Below, piece after piece: positions 34,639-47,698 of a stretch of 64,000 nucleotides of DNA. Position 1 is the first letter of the stretch, and the number at the start of each line of letters is the position of its first letter. The notes beneath the pieces are model-generated. The model made no database searches. It saw only the letters and a program-made list of their open reading frames with translations, and had not been told where the DNA came from. The DNA is from Polytrichum commune (lineage: Eukaryota; Streptophyta; Polytrichopsida; Polytrichales; Polytrichaceae). The translations under genes and the position numbers were made by a program. Where the stretch lies: assembly GCA_950295325.1 (NCBI GenBank), contig OX485806.1, forward strand, positions 21,950,001-22,014,000. The letters run 5' to 3'.

Positions 34639-36303
34639 CTCAATCCTCAAATAAAGTTTTTCTTCTTCAAAGATGTGTTGTTGGAGTGATTTTCTCTCTT
34701 CGTATATGAACTTCAAATAGAATGAAAGCTTTAAGTTAGTATTTAGTTTTTAATTTGAAGAAAAACAATATTGAATGAGCAATCCTTAATTATGTCATCT
34801 TACGTTTCCAATTTGGCATGTGCATTATCAAGATGATCATGTAAGTATGTTGAGTTAAATGACATTGTTTTAGTTTCATCAACAAATATTGTTAAAATTT
34901 TAGTCATATGTTTACATTATACAATGCACCTCGCTATATCATGCCATAAGTATCTCCAATTTGGGTGTACGTATGAGTGTAGTCTATGCCCAAGGGTGAA
35001 ATGTTTCTCTTCGGCTAAACCTCCAGCTTGCATCACTTTTATGAATGTCACAAATCTACTTATGATGAACTTGCTTCAAATACTTCAAACCGAGTTAATT
35101 TTTATGCATAATTTTGTTATGTGTCAACTTTGATAATGCTCACATAGAAGTTGTGGGTTCAAACAGAAGTTTCACGCTATGGACATAAGTTATTACCTTT
35201 TGTCAACAATTTTACATCACATGCATTTCACAAAGCAAGCTCAAACCTCTTAGTTTCAAAAGTACTCTCAATCATCATGTTACGTTCTCTTCTTATGATA
35301 AATACAACCCTACTTGATGTGAGCATCGTTCGATATTTCCAAAGCTTTTTCACTTACAAGAGGAAACCGCTAGAAGTTCTCTCCCTTGGATGGACGACCG
35401 GATACAAAGACAATTTTTACTTCTTGCAAGAAATTGGCCCATAAATAATGATTATGGAAGTAAAAAATAAAATTAACATCATGGTTTTGGCTTCAAGTTG
35501 AGTTGTCATGAATGAAGGTGCATGTGCCCATTATCTACACTTCCAATTGCAAATGCCGATAGTGGTTGTTGAATCACTAGTTTGAATAACTCATCATGCA
35601 CCTTTATATATGTTGAAGAATGATGGTGAAAAAATTGCAATCATAGTTCATATGCTCTCAGAATCTCCAATCAAAAGTGTAAGTTTTGTGATTCATAAAG
35701 TGATCCATTTTGAAGTTTACACATCCTTAAAGTTAAATGCATGTACATCTACTACATTGTCAATCAACATGTAAATCGTTAGCTTGTCACATTCGAACAA
35801 GCATGTGTTGTGCTTGAGGTTCTTTCTATGAGGCACATGTTGGGTATATGGAAGTGGTCTCAAAGTGATTACAAAATGATGCTGCTACTTTTAAAATTGG
35901 AAGTAGACTCAACCTAGGTCCACTCCTTCTCCAACTGCCGACATCAAATTCCATGAACAAAAGTGGACGCATATTTCGGGTTGTGCAATTGTGTCTCGAT
36001 GGACCCGACCACTTTTGAGCAATGCATGACTGGAACTTGGACAAATTTGCGTGTAATTAATGTCCAATGAAAACCATAACCTAGTTTACCACATAAGACA
36101 CACATACCTTAGCTCCCATTTGTGCACAAAATGCAATCTCTGCCTACAATGACTCCATCGCTATTGAGTTACAGAGAATTGGAACTTGACAAATTTGTGT
36201 GTGATTAAGTACAATTTAAACCCCTTACTACAGTTATTTGTAGAGCCCCTCAAAGAGGAACGAACATGTGAGTTTGATCCTTTCTTTGAAAGAATTTATG
36301 TAA
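34639..36303. other. Unassigned intergenic DNA
   Basis: No gene is recognised. GTTTTGGCTTCAAGTTGAGTTG at about 35,483 repeats GTTTTGGCTTCAAGTTAAGTTG at about 34,297, which may be two fragments of one old repeat. Confidence 0.4.
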
Positions 36304-36640
36304 AGAGCTCGTTAGGTCGTCGTGTATCAAAACCCATTAAAACTTTTGGGACTTCCTCTTTCCACCTCCCAAACTTTGGAAGAAGTTTAGGATGTAGAAC
36401 ATGACACACGCATGGGACCCAATGTTCTAAATCCCGGATCAGCCTATGCAAGGCTAGCTTGGCCCACCCCATCCTACTAGAACAAACTAAAAAACTGATT
36501 TTCAATAACATGACGCCAACCACTCTTTGTGTACGATAATTTAAATAGAGAAAACCTGGGTAACTTCGTGTTAATTCCCTATAAATTCTTGGTTTGAGAC
36601 TAAACCCATGGTTTTCTCCACTTCAATTTACGAATAACTC
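36304..36640 (+). repeat. Dispersed repeat G, uninterrupted copy
   Basis: It matches 16,437-16,741 plus 17,814-17,860. It reads through GAGACTAAACCCATGGTTTT where the other copy carries the D and F elements, so it shows the pre-insertion state. Confidence 0.65.
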
Positions 36641-36779
36641 TACTAGGTAAGTACATACGTGCACAAAGATGCAATTCTCATTGGGCCTCATGCACAACGA
36701 GGAGGCCGGCCAATGGGAACATTTCTCCCTTGCCCATACACTTACATACATAGGTCCTAGGCTCTCCAGTCCCTAGCTC

Positions 36780-37398
36780 CCTACCCTTGGGAGAGGAGGC
36801 CTAGAGTAGTTTCACGTAGTAGGGCATGGTGGCCCTGTGTAAAAGCTTTGTTGACCCTCTCCAGGCAGCTTCACTGCAGTGACAGAGCTCAAAGTCTCAC
36901 ACACTCAAGGCAAGTTTTGCAGGAAGAGGAAGAGGAAGAGGAAGAGGAAGCAGGAGGAGAGGAGAGGAGAGAGAGGAGGGGGAGAGGCGGAAGGAGCAAC
37001 GAAATTGGCTCAAATCCATTCACCCACCTGTTGCTCGCTTGTTGGTATCACCAGGCAGACAAGTGGAGACTCCAAGTTGAAAGATGCTCGCAGCCTCAAA
37101 GATGGGCAAAGATCTGGACTTTTTGGTGTGCTGTGCCGGGGTTGATGTGTGCGTCTGGAAGCTTGAACAGAATAAGATGGGTTTGAGGTTTAACGTAGAG
37201 GCGGTTTGAAGCAGAAGCCCTGACGAGGTTCTGCTTCGACTAACCTCGGTGTCGATCTTGAGAGATGGGCCACCGTCACAAAGAGAGATCTCGAAGCTTG
37301 AAAGAGGCTGAAGGTTGATTGAGTTTGGACAGATGCAGGTTTACAGAAGATGGAGGGTTAGACGAGGAGGTCCTATATAGAAACAGGTTCAAACCACA

Positions 37399-37457
<59 letters not shown>

Positions 37458-38899
37458 TTTTGAAAGATGGGGCGTCATGTCAACGATCTCGAAAGGCGGT
37501 GGGAGTAACAGGAAGCTGGAACACACGGTGGTTTGGAGAAGGGGGTCTAGTTTGGGGGTGAGGAATTGCAAGGAAGATACGAGGTGGAACGGAAGGGACG
37601 GGCGAAGGGGTCGTTGACTTTTGGGGGCTGGGATCTCTTCGACTAATCGAGGATTTTGCATCATTCATTGTCTTCATCTCTCCATTTCCATCATAGCCTA
37701 ATTCCAAGTTGCTCAAGGTGATTGATTTCTCTTGCATTGTGTTGATGAAGGGGAAAGAGCGAGGGGGAGGGTTGATCACCGCTTGAGGTTTAGGTTCGGG
37801 GCATGTTTTTATTATGCTTGCGCGTCGTCATCCGATCGATTGGTGTTCACATTGCATCGCAACCCAACTTAGCCTCTCAAGAATTGCGTTCATTGTCCTC
37901 TCTCATCTCATAGCCTAATTCCTTGCTGAAGGTGGGGATTTAGTCTGAGGGTTCTTCGCCACATGATCCGATCGGTTTCCCCATTCGCCAACCTTACCTT
38001 GTCCTTCGAACATTGTTTACCCTTGTATCCTACGTCGGTGCTAGCTTCCTTTGGATCTTTGAGCCACGGCTTTTGTTCGAAGGATTTTTTTATTTTTTAT
38101 TTTTATTTAATGCGCTTGGGCTTTCTTCACGCCAATTCGGTTCTGTGATCTCGAATTTTGATCTCTCGAAAGCGATTTCTCGTAGGATCTGTAGCGCAGA
38201 TGTCTGATTTTGAAACCACCATCTTATTTTTGGTGAGATCTGTTTCTCAGCTGGCTCGTCCAGAGTCCGTTGATTGTGTCAGATTCTTTGATTACTCATA
38301 GTCTTAGCCATTTTTGAGGAAGGCGAAAGGGGCAGCGATCAAACTCCCAATTCTGGACATGGGAGGCGCAAAATTCTGGCAGTGTTTTCCCGGTTCCTCT
38401 TTTTGGAATGAAATCTCAAAAAAATAAAGTCCTTGTTCCAACGGAATGCACTTTAGAAACAAAACTGGGCCATGGGTTAGTGGGACCATCGCCGCATCTT
38501 CAAATGTTCATTACATCTTTCCAGTTGGACGACTAAATCGGACGTTACATTTTCAAATTTCATGTCTTCTCCTCCAAGCCATTTGACCTCGCAACCTAAT
38601 AACTGTATTTTACTATTTCAGACCCATTGAAGCAGTCTCCGTTTCTCCAGATAGCATCATTTTCACCAACTAAGAAATATATTCGAGTTTCCTTTCCTCG
38701 TTCCACCTCAGTACTCTGTTGACATCTTCCCGAATGCTGAAATACAGAAGCACGCATCACAGCAAGCCGAAAGGGTTGGAATTGTGGAAGAATGAGGCAT
38801 CTGCAAGCTAAGGAAGGGATGGATGTTGAATCTCCAAGAAGAAGAGCCTTGTCGGAAAGGTAGAGGTGGATGATGAGCACGGCATGAGGTAGGGTTAGG
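36780..38899 (+). promoter_or_regulatory. Promoter and long 5' leader region of the DUF547 gene
   Basis: This is the region between the last repeat and the first coding ATG. It is purine-rich at 36,920-36,990 (GAGGAA repeats). A compound microsatellite of (GT)11 and (GA)16 lies at 37,399-37,452. A short block, TCATAGCCTAATTCC, is present twice (37,691 and 37,908). Frames such as 36,848-37,186, with its run of glutamates, come from the GA repeats and are not convincing proteins. I cannot place the transcription start, and an intron in the leader is possible. Confidence 0.45.
37399..37452 (+). repeat. (GT)11(GA)16 microsatellite
   Basis: A perfect compound dinucleotide repeat in the upstream region of the DUF547 gene. 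Confidence 0.95.
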
Positions 38900-41800
38900 A
38901 TGGAAGCAGTGACGGGGAGGAAGAAATATGAAATGAGGGGCAGGAGAGGTCGAAGTAACAGTGATCCATCGTGCTTGGGACAAGCTTCGACACTGTATGG
39001 AGGTGGCTTCTCTCCTTCTTATGATGGCAAGGGTGGCAGTACAACGCCGATGTCTGAACACGGCGGCGACCACAGACAGGTTGGATTGATAGAAATGACA
39101 TCATTCTGTTGTGTTTGTGTCTATCTCGCCTTCATTAGATTTCTGCTGCATGCAACCTTGTCAGTTTCTCTAGTCTTAGGTCTTATGGGAGGACATGGAA
39201 GAGTTTTACTCTTGGTCATAGTTTGACAATTATTTCGTTGCAGATTGTCTCTTGCTTCCTTCCTTTTCATTTCTGTGAGAACTATGAAACCCTTAAACCC
39301 TAGGAGATTTGGTGCATTGTGAGTAAGAAGTATAAAGATTTTTCACCGTGACCTAAAGCAATCTACCTCTTTGAGAAAGGACTTCTTTTCCTCAACCACG
39401 GCACTTAATTAAAGAGCTTTTTCGTTGTAGCCGGTCATTGTGGGTGTTCGTGACTTCAGAGAAGAGGGATTTAGTCTTCTTTCTTTATATTCGAGAAGGT
39501 CGAGTTCCTTGTTTTGGTGCATTGTGAGTAAAAGTATGAAGACTCGTCACAGTGGCCTAAACCGATCTACCTCTTCAAGAAAGCATTGGAACCTCTCTTC
39601 TCTCAAACATGGCACTCAATTGAAGAGCTTCTTCAATAATCAAGCAAACATTTTGGTAGTGGTTCTATGTGGTGGTTAAGAGGTTTGTTAATATCTGCTA
39701 GAGTTTTTGGGTTCTTTACAGGCTGGATACTGTAGAAGTGTATTCTATCAGTGAAGGTTGGAATTCGGGAATCCCAGATTCTCCCTTTTTGCAAACAAAG
39801 AATTGTGTGGTCCGAAAGTATTGGTCTCACTAGGCAGTTGTGCAGTTTGAAGACCGAGTTTCCATTTCTACCACTTTGCTCTGCAGTGTTGAGATTTTGT
39901 ACCAATCTTCCCATGGTTGCACTGACTGGCTTTGCAGGTGAACTGGAAGGAAGATGCACATGAATTTCAACCTCATCGATTGAATACAAGTTCAAGCTCA
40001 AGTCCAGGGAGCTTGGTAATGTCTTTGGAAGCAAAATATGAGATTGTATTACCTTTGTAACTTTATGAAGAATTGCAATATTGAATCTCAAAGGACAACA
40101 GACCCAGACTGAGAAAACATGTGTCACATTTTTTTGATATTTAGGAAAGGGAAGAAGTTAACCTAGAAAGAGTGAAGGAGTGTACCCAGAAAAATGTATG
40201 TTTGATGGAATGTAATGATCGCATAGCTCCTACATTACTATGCTGTTCATTTTATGAGGTTTGATTGGGTGAATGTTCACAACACCTACCAAGAGGGATG
40301 GCAAAGACTCTGGGTACTAATATTTAGCCTGGAGATTGCTATTGTTAGTCAATTAACCCCTAAATTGGGGTCAGAGACCTGGAATTAGTCTAGCGAGCTT
40401 ATATTAAGATGAATCATGGACCAACCTGTAGGGGGCAGGTTTTTACTATACCCACTCAGAAGGTTTTAGGAAACCAAATTGGGTTTGATCCCTGCACAAT
40501 TCTAAAATTACTGAAGTGCTGATGTTGAGCTGAAGTAGAGGATTGACCAGTTTCTGATTGTACTCCCGCAGATAAGTGTTGAGAATGCTGAAGTAGATGA
40601 AGACAGCCATAAAAAGAACAGGTTTGATAACCCGTTCAACTCATGATATTCTAGTGAATGGAAAGCACATGATTTCTTTACACTTACTCATGCTAAGTGG
40701 TTGAATTATGCATTGAGTCAACAGGTTTCGTTTTAGGGAGCTTTCTGGTGTACAATACAAGTTTAAGGGCTTAAATTCTCAATTAGCAAGTTAGGCCAAA
40801 CAAAGATTTCATACTCAGCTCTTTCTCAAGGAGCAAGGAGATTCTGGAGTTCTGCTTGAGCAAAGCGCAATATTTTTGAACTGATATGCGATGTATATGC
40901 ACTTTTATTTACAGCACATGCCAGAAGCAGGTTCGTAAGAAGCACAGGGGTTGGCATTTAGCAGCTTCAAAAGTTGGTCTTAAGGAGAAACTCATTGGGG
41001 GTTTAGCTCTTCGAAGCAAGGTAGTTAAAGTTCAGTACATTCATGCTATCTTCAGTTTTTGTATGTACTTTGTAGTGCTAGCTCTTTGGAAGTCCAGTTC
41101 ATTTTATGTTCTACTCTATTTTCTGACAATCTGCACTGTTGTTTGAAGACCTGACACCTTGCTGATACATATACCTGGGAAGTGCCACTTTTCTTCTTGG
41201 TAGCAATACCTTTGTTTGTAATTAGTTCTCGTGACTGTTGATTTCAGGAACCTGGGCATGATGGTCCCAAAAATAAGTCGAACAACAAGGCATTTGAGCA
41301 TCTTGCTCAACGGTGTGAGTTGGAAGAGGAAGTAAGCTGATCGATTTTCTTTGCAACATGGCTCACTTCTCATGTACATTTTTTCTCTTTACAGTAAACT
41401 TTGCATTGTTGAGAAGGGAGGGATTTTTTTTATTCTTATGAAACAACGGGATGCAGGTCTTAATACTGCATAGACAACTGGAGGAGGAGCTTGAGCTGCG
41501 TGTGGTATTGGAAAATGCTGTGGAACATGTCTCTGGGCCATTGACAACAACTTATCCACGAAACCTTCCAATTTCTGTAAGGGCATTTACCCAAGGAATT
41601 CTCATGTTGCTTTGACTGTTTGTGACAAATCTTTCTTTCAATCATTCTCCATCTCATGCTGTTTCTCCTTGTTTCCTTAGTTCTCTGCAGTCCTCAGCTG
41701 CGATTATAGGTATTGTCCAACTTCAACCTTGAAGAAGAACTTCACATTCCTGACCTCGGAACTGGTGCAGATTCTTCAATTGCTGGCTGACCTAACAGTT

Positions 41801-44800
41801 CTTGAAGTAGCCGTACTCAAACTCGAGGAGAAATCTTCAACCCTACGGAGTCAATTGCAACAGGCCCACGCTGAGACAGAGATAGTGGAGTCTCAAAAGC
41901 AGGGTGTGTATCCAAGTCTTCGACAAGAACCAGAGAGCCAAGGACCTCAGAACAAATGCAAGGTGTGTTCTTGGAATTTTTTTTCATTGTATATAATATC
42001 ATTCTTTGCAAAGTTTTTGCTGATGTCTCGTTTTGTTAACTTTCACATCTGGCCGACCTTGACATTGTCCCTAGGGTCTTCAAACCAATGTCTTTGTTAT
42101 GTCGTAACTGGTTGAAATGCAAGATTGTGATACTTTAGAGGTACTGAAGTCGTTCTGGCATTTCCAAATTGTCATGGCAGGAACAACGGGCTCGATTACT
42201 ACGGCAGGATCTTCAACTGACAATTCCAGAGGTATCGGATAATGATGGTGCGTCTCCTGAGTATGCGTATCAAATGGGGGAAAAAAGGTCACTGCATTCA
42301 GCACTGAGGTGTCCTTATCCTCTGAAGGATGATGAAGAGCGCTGTCATGAGCAGTATACACAGGTATTTTTTGTTGTTACAAATCCAAGGCAGTTTTGTA
42401 GGCAGTTGTCCAGTGTCGGAACTTCGTCGATCCCTGATTCCTGAAGGTAGATTCTTGCTGTCAATGCTGAAACTCTGTAAACTGCAGGGATTTACTTTCG
42501 CTCAACAGGATGCAAAGTCCTTGTTGCCTGTTGCCGAAGTCTTGTGGAAACCGGAGGATGCGTCCCGGATGATATCAGAAGCAACCACTCCAGAGACTTG
42601 GGACCTTGCCTTAGAGGATGACAATGCCAATATGGAGAATCAACCATGGGCACAACTGGCTGAAGAGTGCTCCCTTGATGAGGTAAAGAGTGTTCTTGAC
42701 AAGGCTTAACCCTCAAAGGATTGGTGCTGTGTTCATATGATGATTTGTACGAACCACCAACAACTATTGAAATAATATTTCATTTGGTCTATTATATTGA
42801 ATCCAAACTTAGCCTAAACCTATATGAAAAGGAAGTGAAACTAAAGGCATATATGACGATGGCGATTAGATATATGGGGTATGTATTTGAGTCTATGTCA
42901 TTTACACGAGCTCAAATCTTTCTCTAACTACTTTTATATACATGTATTTTCTGATGGAATAATGCATGCACTAACTGAGATTAGGTCACTCTTGACATTT
43001 AAAGCTAAAAATATTAAGAAATGACCTTAAACCCCTCCATTTCACGCCTTGAGACTCAGAATGGGCCTCTTGGACCTCTTAAGGCTCAATCAACACAAGT
43101 AGTTGACATACAGAAATATTTTAAGTACTATTGTTGTTTGTATGTGTAAAGGAAGGGGTCAGTACTAAGAAGTGCAACAGTTTTGACAGGAATAGGCTTT
43201 TCATTGTTGGTGCATATCACGTCCCCTTGAGTACTGGGTTCAAGTCCACCTTTAGCTTCATATCCTTGTATAGAAGGGTGTACACAGTTGTATTGAGGAT
43301 TTGTTCTTGAAATTTTGGAACTGGCCCAATTATGACCACTATCAGCAAGTGCTTCTTCTTCTATTAGATTCACTCTTACATCATGTGCAACCCTTGTGTG
43401 TGGAAAGTACTGTTGAGGGCACACTTTCATCTTTATTAGTGCCGGAATTATGTTTCCATGTGAGATTCAAGTGGGTCTCAGCCAATTTATGATTGACATG
43501 CAGCAAACATGAAGGAGGAAGTTTTAATTTTCTGTAGGAATAGAGAGCCGTCCCTCTATGGTATTTAATTTCCAGGAGCAGTCAAATGGCAACATTGGTG
43601 TGCTACCAATTTTGAGTAGAAATAACTCGTTGTTTATTCTATGACAGATCAAATCGGCTGCTCCACTCTGGGCTCCACTAGAAGATGTAAGAGGAGAGAG
43701 TGAGAATGGGTGGGGGTCACAAGATAGCATGGACTGTTCTGAATCGACAGACCGATTTGTTTCACCAAATGAACTCTCAGAGCAGATGGTTCAGTGCATG
43801 GTTGATATTTATCACCATCTTGCAGACCCAGGCAGCACACCAACAATGAAGGGGTCTTCGCCTAAAAACAGTGTTCCGTCTCCCACTTCTCCATTGGAGA
43901 ACTTGACAAATGTTTCTGCCTCTTCAATGTCTGAATCTTCAACATTAGTAGCTCGGAGTCCCCTTGTAGATCTTCGCACAAAAGAGGAAGTGTTGGGAAA
44001 TGATGCTACTCCTGACCCTTTTAAAGTGAAGGGAAAGGTTCCTTGGGCCGACATTGGTGCTTATTCCCACATCTTTGAAGTCCCATGGCTGTCTGTTGGG
44101 AAAGGCCAGCTTGAGTATGCTGCACAGGCCTTACGAGATTTCAAGTAAGTTCCATCTAACAGAATAATTAAGTTGGTGCAATCCATGTGTCATCCATCTT
44201 TTATGCTTCATTCTTATCAAAATCTTGTCATTAGAGTATGCATTTGTTACATAGTTGAACACCTTCTAACTTGTGAATCATGCACAACCTTGAGATGCTG
44301 ACAGTGTAAAAATCTGGCAGGCTTTTAGTGGAGCAGTTGGCTACAGTAAACCCTTCAGATTTAAAGCATGATGAAAAGCTTGCTTTCTGGATAAATCTAT
44401 ACAATACACTTCTGATGCATGTAAGAATATCTCTCTAAAGTTCATTCTCCTTGTATTTATGGATTATTTTCATTTACAGGTTAATGTTGTAGACATGTGA
44501 ATATCTTGGCATTTGTTTGTTGCTGCATGTTCCTTCTGATGCAAGTTAAGAATGTATTTAGACACCAGAAAGACAAGTGTTATGATGAGATTGAATGTTG
44601 TGTTCAAATTTAGACCTCATATCAGTATTTAACACAATTGGGAGGTCCAATGTGATGGTTAAAGTCAAAGAGAGAATTATCACTCTGACCTCTTATAACT
44701 TCTGCATCTTGACTTTGATTCTGAAATTTGAAGTGACAATCTTTGTAATTCATAATTGCTACACAATTCACAATTCAATCCTTCTGTGGAGTTGGAATTG

Positions 44801-46060
44801 TCCACAATAGAGCCACATACCTTTGTTGTGTTTTAATGTTCTTGCGATTCAGAATTTTGGAGAGTAATTAAGCAGTGTTTGCACCCAACATTGCAGGCTT
44901 ACCTGGCGTATGGCATTCCTAGGAGTGACATCAAATTCTTTGCCATGCTTCAGAAGGTGATTAGCACTCCGACAAGAGCTTGCTTTCTCATGTTGTTTTG
45001 CCTCCACTTCATGTGCAGTATAATGTGACTAGGGTTTTGTATTGTATTGGATGCTGTGGTCAAAACTGGAGAGCATAACAATGTAAAATATTTGCTGCCT
45101 CAGGCTGCTTACACTGTAGGCGGGCACTCATTCAATGCGGCCACCATGGAGTTTTCCCTTTTGAAGTCAAAGTCAACATCTCATCGGTCTCAGCTAGTAA
45201 GAACTCATTGGCCTTCTGTTTCCAACTTTCTCTCTTATTAAAGCATCTGCAGAACTTAAAATCTTCTGAGTCCTACAATTAGATGCAAATATATTCACAG
45301 CTAACTTTGATTTTGTTTTGTATGATGACAGGCTCACCGAATGGCACATAGCAAGAATAAGCTGAATGAGATTCAAAGCAAATTTGGAATCGACCATCCC
45401 GAGCCCCTTGCCAGCTTTGCTTTGTGCAGTGGCACCCGCTCATCGCCCATGGTATAATTGTTGTTCTCAATATTTGTCTCAAAACTTTACCTGAAACTTG
45501 TGAAATATAGAATTGTCTTTGTTAAAACCGCCATACTACCTCCAAGCACACACCACAAACTTACAGGATCTGGAAGGTATTGTATGCAAAACAAGGAACT
45601 CCCGATCAAAAGTCATGTTGAGTAAGAGGATAACTCTAATACCCCTACAACTTGATGCAAAGGGCTCTTAGGCTTCATCAAGGGTTTAGGGTTGAGATTC
45701 ACAAGGTGCTTCTTGTTGTTTGGGCAGGTTCGGATCTACAAACCCGAGTCTCTGCATCCACAACTTCGAGAGGCACTCCAAGACTATGCAAGGGCTTCCG
45801 TAGGTATTTCCAATAAGGGCAAGCTCTTGGTTCCCAAGCTACTGTATGCATATGCACGAGAATATGTGGAAGATGCCAGCCTTCTAGACTGGGTTTGTAA
45901 CCTCCTTCCGAGCTACCAAGTGGCTGTTATCTTTGATTGTATCCAACAACGCCGGCGCCGCTTTCTCGGATCAAAAACCTTCAACATTGTTCCATTCGAC
46001 TTCTCATTCCGGTACCTCTTTCCTGGCACGGGTGTGGGCTCTCAGAAGGTGGTACCATGA
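38900..46060 (+). CDS. MIP1-type leucine-zipper / DUF547 protein, 15 exons
   Basis: A plant protein of the family with an N-terminal 'ternary complex factor MIP1' leucine zipper and a C-terminal DUF547; its biochemical role is not established. Exons: 38900-39079, 39938-40015, 40572-40621, 40915-41020, 41248-41331, 41457-41576, 41771-41962, 42181-42363, 42488-42682, 43648-44144, 44321-44420, 44897-44956, 45104-45196, 45332-45451, 45728-46060. All introns are GT-AG, and phase is kept to the TGA, giving 796 aa. The start is supported by an in-frame TGA just upstream and by a basic, serine-containing N terminus (RGRSNSDPS). Residues about 155-270 form the coiled coil (LEEELELRVVLENAVEH, then LLADLTVLEVAVLKLEEK). 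PNELSEQMVQCMVDIYHHLA near residue 435 and AFWINLYNTLLMH near 583 are family signatures. DUF547 runs from about 555 to 745. Exons 1-3 are the least certain. Confidence 0.88.
39309..39640 (+). repeat. Imperfect duplication inside intron 1
   Basis: 39,309-39,425 and 39,518-39,640 share GGTGCATTGTGAGTAA, CACCGTGACCTAAA / CACAGTGGCCTAAA, ATCTACCTCTT and GGCACT(T/C)AATT blocks in the same order. It is a local direct duplication of about 120 bp within the first intron of the DUF547 gene. Confidence 0.65.
44535..44822 (+). mobile_element. TIR element family H fragment in a DUF547-gene intron
   Basis: It lies inside the intron between 44,420 and 44,897. GTTAAGAATGTATTTAGACACC, AGTGTTATGATGAGATTG and the right end CACAATAGAGCCACATACCTTT match other family H copies. 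The element has lost its left end. It does not touch the splice sites. Confidence 0.65.
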
Positions 46061-46291
46061 AAACAAAACAACCCTGTTATAAAATATCTAGGTCATTTAG
46101 TTATATATTGCAGAAGGTCATCCTCATCATTCACATAATCATGTCAAGGCTGCAATTGACCCGGTTTTAGCATGAAAACCACATTGCCCTCCCTATACAG
46201 GCGAAGATCATTTGTGGGGATTCAATGCGATTTGAGAGTTAGGTAGGTTAGGCAGGCAGTTGCTAGCCTCCCAGTTATTCTGGAAACCAAG
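46061..46291 (+). other. 3' flank of the DUF547 gene
   Basis: This is the presumed 3' untranslated region. TTATAAAATATC about 20 bp after the stop is AT-rich, but no clear AATAAA signal is seen before the assembly gap. Confidence 0.4.
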
Positions 46292-46491
46292 NNNNNNNNN
46301 NNNNNNNNNNNNNNNNNNNNNNNNNNNNNNNNNNNNNNNNNNNNNNNNNNNNNNNNNNNNNNNNNNNNNNNNNNNNNNNNNNNNNNNNNNNNNNNNNNNN
46401 NNNNNNNNNNNNNNNNNNNNNNNNNNNNNNNNNNNNNNNNNNNNNNNNNNNNNNNNNNNNNNNNNNNNNNNNNNNNNNNNNNNNNNNNNNN
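46292..46491. other. Assembly gap (200 N)
   Basis: Exactly 200 undetermined bases. The sequence to the right starts inside a family B element, so the gap probably hides the rest of that element or more repeats. Confidence 0.99.
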
Positions 46492-46761
46492 CCAACACTA
46501 AATGTATACCTAATATTATTTGTCATTCCTTGTAAAATCAATTGAATAACTTCTCATCCAAACTTTAATCACCCATGACAATATTCCATTACAAATTTTT
46601 AGGATGCAAAGTATACCCAACTTTGTTTCGATGATTGACATTTGGATGAAGTAAAGTAAGTTGGGATGACAACACTTGTGAACTTCTTCATGAGAAATGC
46701 CACTAAAAACATTACCAATGACATAAAATAACATATGACTTAAATACAATATTTAGTGTAG
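46492..46761 (-). mobile_element. TIR element family B, copy 3 (cut by the gap)
   Basis: It starts in the gap with AACACTAAATGTATACC and ends ATATTTAGTGTAG. The order of blocks is the reverse of copy 1. Confidence 0.7.
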
Positions 46762-46949
46762 CATCTTATGGTTGAAGTCTCATGTTTCATGTGCAAGAAG
46801 AAAACCCATTTGTCTGGAAATGCTAGAGGATTGCAACAATGTCGCTAGAAACTAGATACTTGTCTCCCAAATGTTTGTTCATGTTGTTCTAAAAAAACTT
46901 AACAACAAGGTGATGCACACGTTCAAGTTACTCCCAATCTAAGTACACT

Positions 46950-47277
46950 AGTAGAAAACTATGTCCAAAAAAAACGCAGCCAAAATTGCATGCGGTTCTT
47001 TTGACCAACTCGATCTGCAACCGCTAAACGACTACAATTTATTTATTTTATATTGTTTTTCCAACTTCAATTTAAAAAAAATTTGGGCATGTAATATACC
47101 GCAGGAAAGATGTTTTCAAGACCTTTTCAATGATATATTGCACGCCCCCAAAATCCTAAAATTTCAGTCGCTAAACCAAAAAAAACAAATATGTAGTTGT
47201 TTGCGCTTGTAGATCAAGTTGATCAAAAGAACCGCAGCCGATCTTGGGTGTGGTTCTTTTTGGCATGGTTTTCTACT
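46950..47277. mobile_element. TIR element family E
   Basis: About 328 bp. The left end AGTAGAAAACTATG and right end CATGGTTTTCTACT are inverted, and the similarity extends inward about 70 bp (GCGGTTCTTTTGACCAACT / GTTGATCAAAAGAACCGC). It is non-coding. A diverged fragment lies within element F near 17.5-17.7 kb. It abuts family A copy 3. Confidence 0.8.
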
Positions 47278-47592
47278 ACACTAAATATGATATTTAGTGT
47301 TTGATACACTAAATACGAACACATACCCTAAATGTCAATAACCCTATGAAAGTAAGTAACCATAAATATAAATTTAAACGCTAAATATCAACTATGGTAT
47401 ATGTGGAAGTAGAATGTATGAATTTAGTGTCGGGTTGGATATGAAAAAAAAATTGTTAAAAGGAGAATTCCAACATATCTTATAGCATATCTTCTAACAC
47501 TAATTGACAAGGATTTGAAAATTAGTGTTGAGCAAGATAGGGTGGTAACAACATTAAATATAATCAAACACCAAATATCATATTTAGTTTAG
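47276..47592 (-). mobile_element. TIR element family A, copy 3
   Basis: 317 bp, in reverse orientation to copy 1. The ends are CTACACTAAATATGATA and TATCATATTTAGTTTAG. The internal order is the reverse complement of copies 1 and 2. Confidence 0.85.
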
Positions 47593-47620
47593 TGGTACTA
47601 TCAACATGTCACCCATCAAT

Positions 47621-47621
<1 letters not shown>

Positions 47622-47696
<75 letters not shown>
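47622..47696 (+). repeat. (AT)37 microsatellite
   Basis: A perfect AT dinucleotide run followed by a short CA run, at the 5' edge of the LINE relic. The open frame reading YIYIYI across it is an artefact. Confidence 0.95.

Positions 47697-47698
<2 letters not shown>

Noticed and set aside
36848-37186. A 112-codon plus-strand frame with a run of glutamates
   Set aside because: The glutamate run is a GAGGAA purine repeat in the leader region. The frame has no homology that I recognise and does not join the DUF547 exons.
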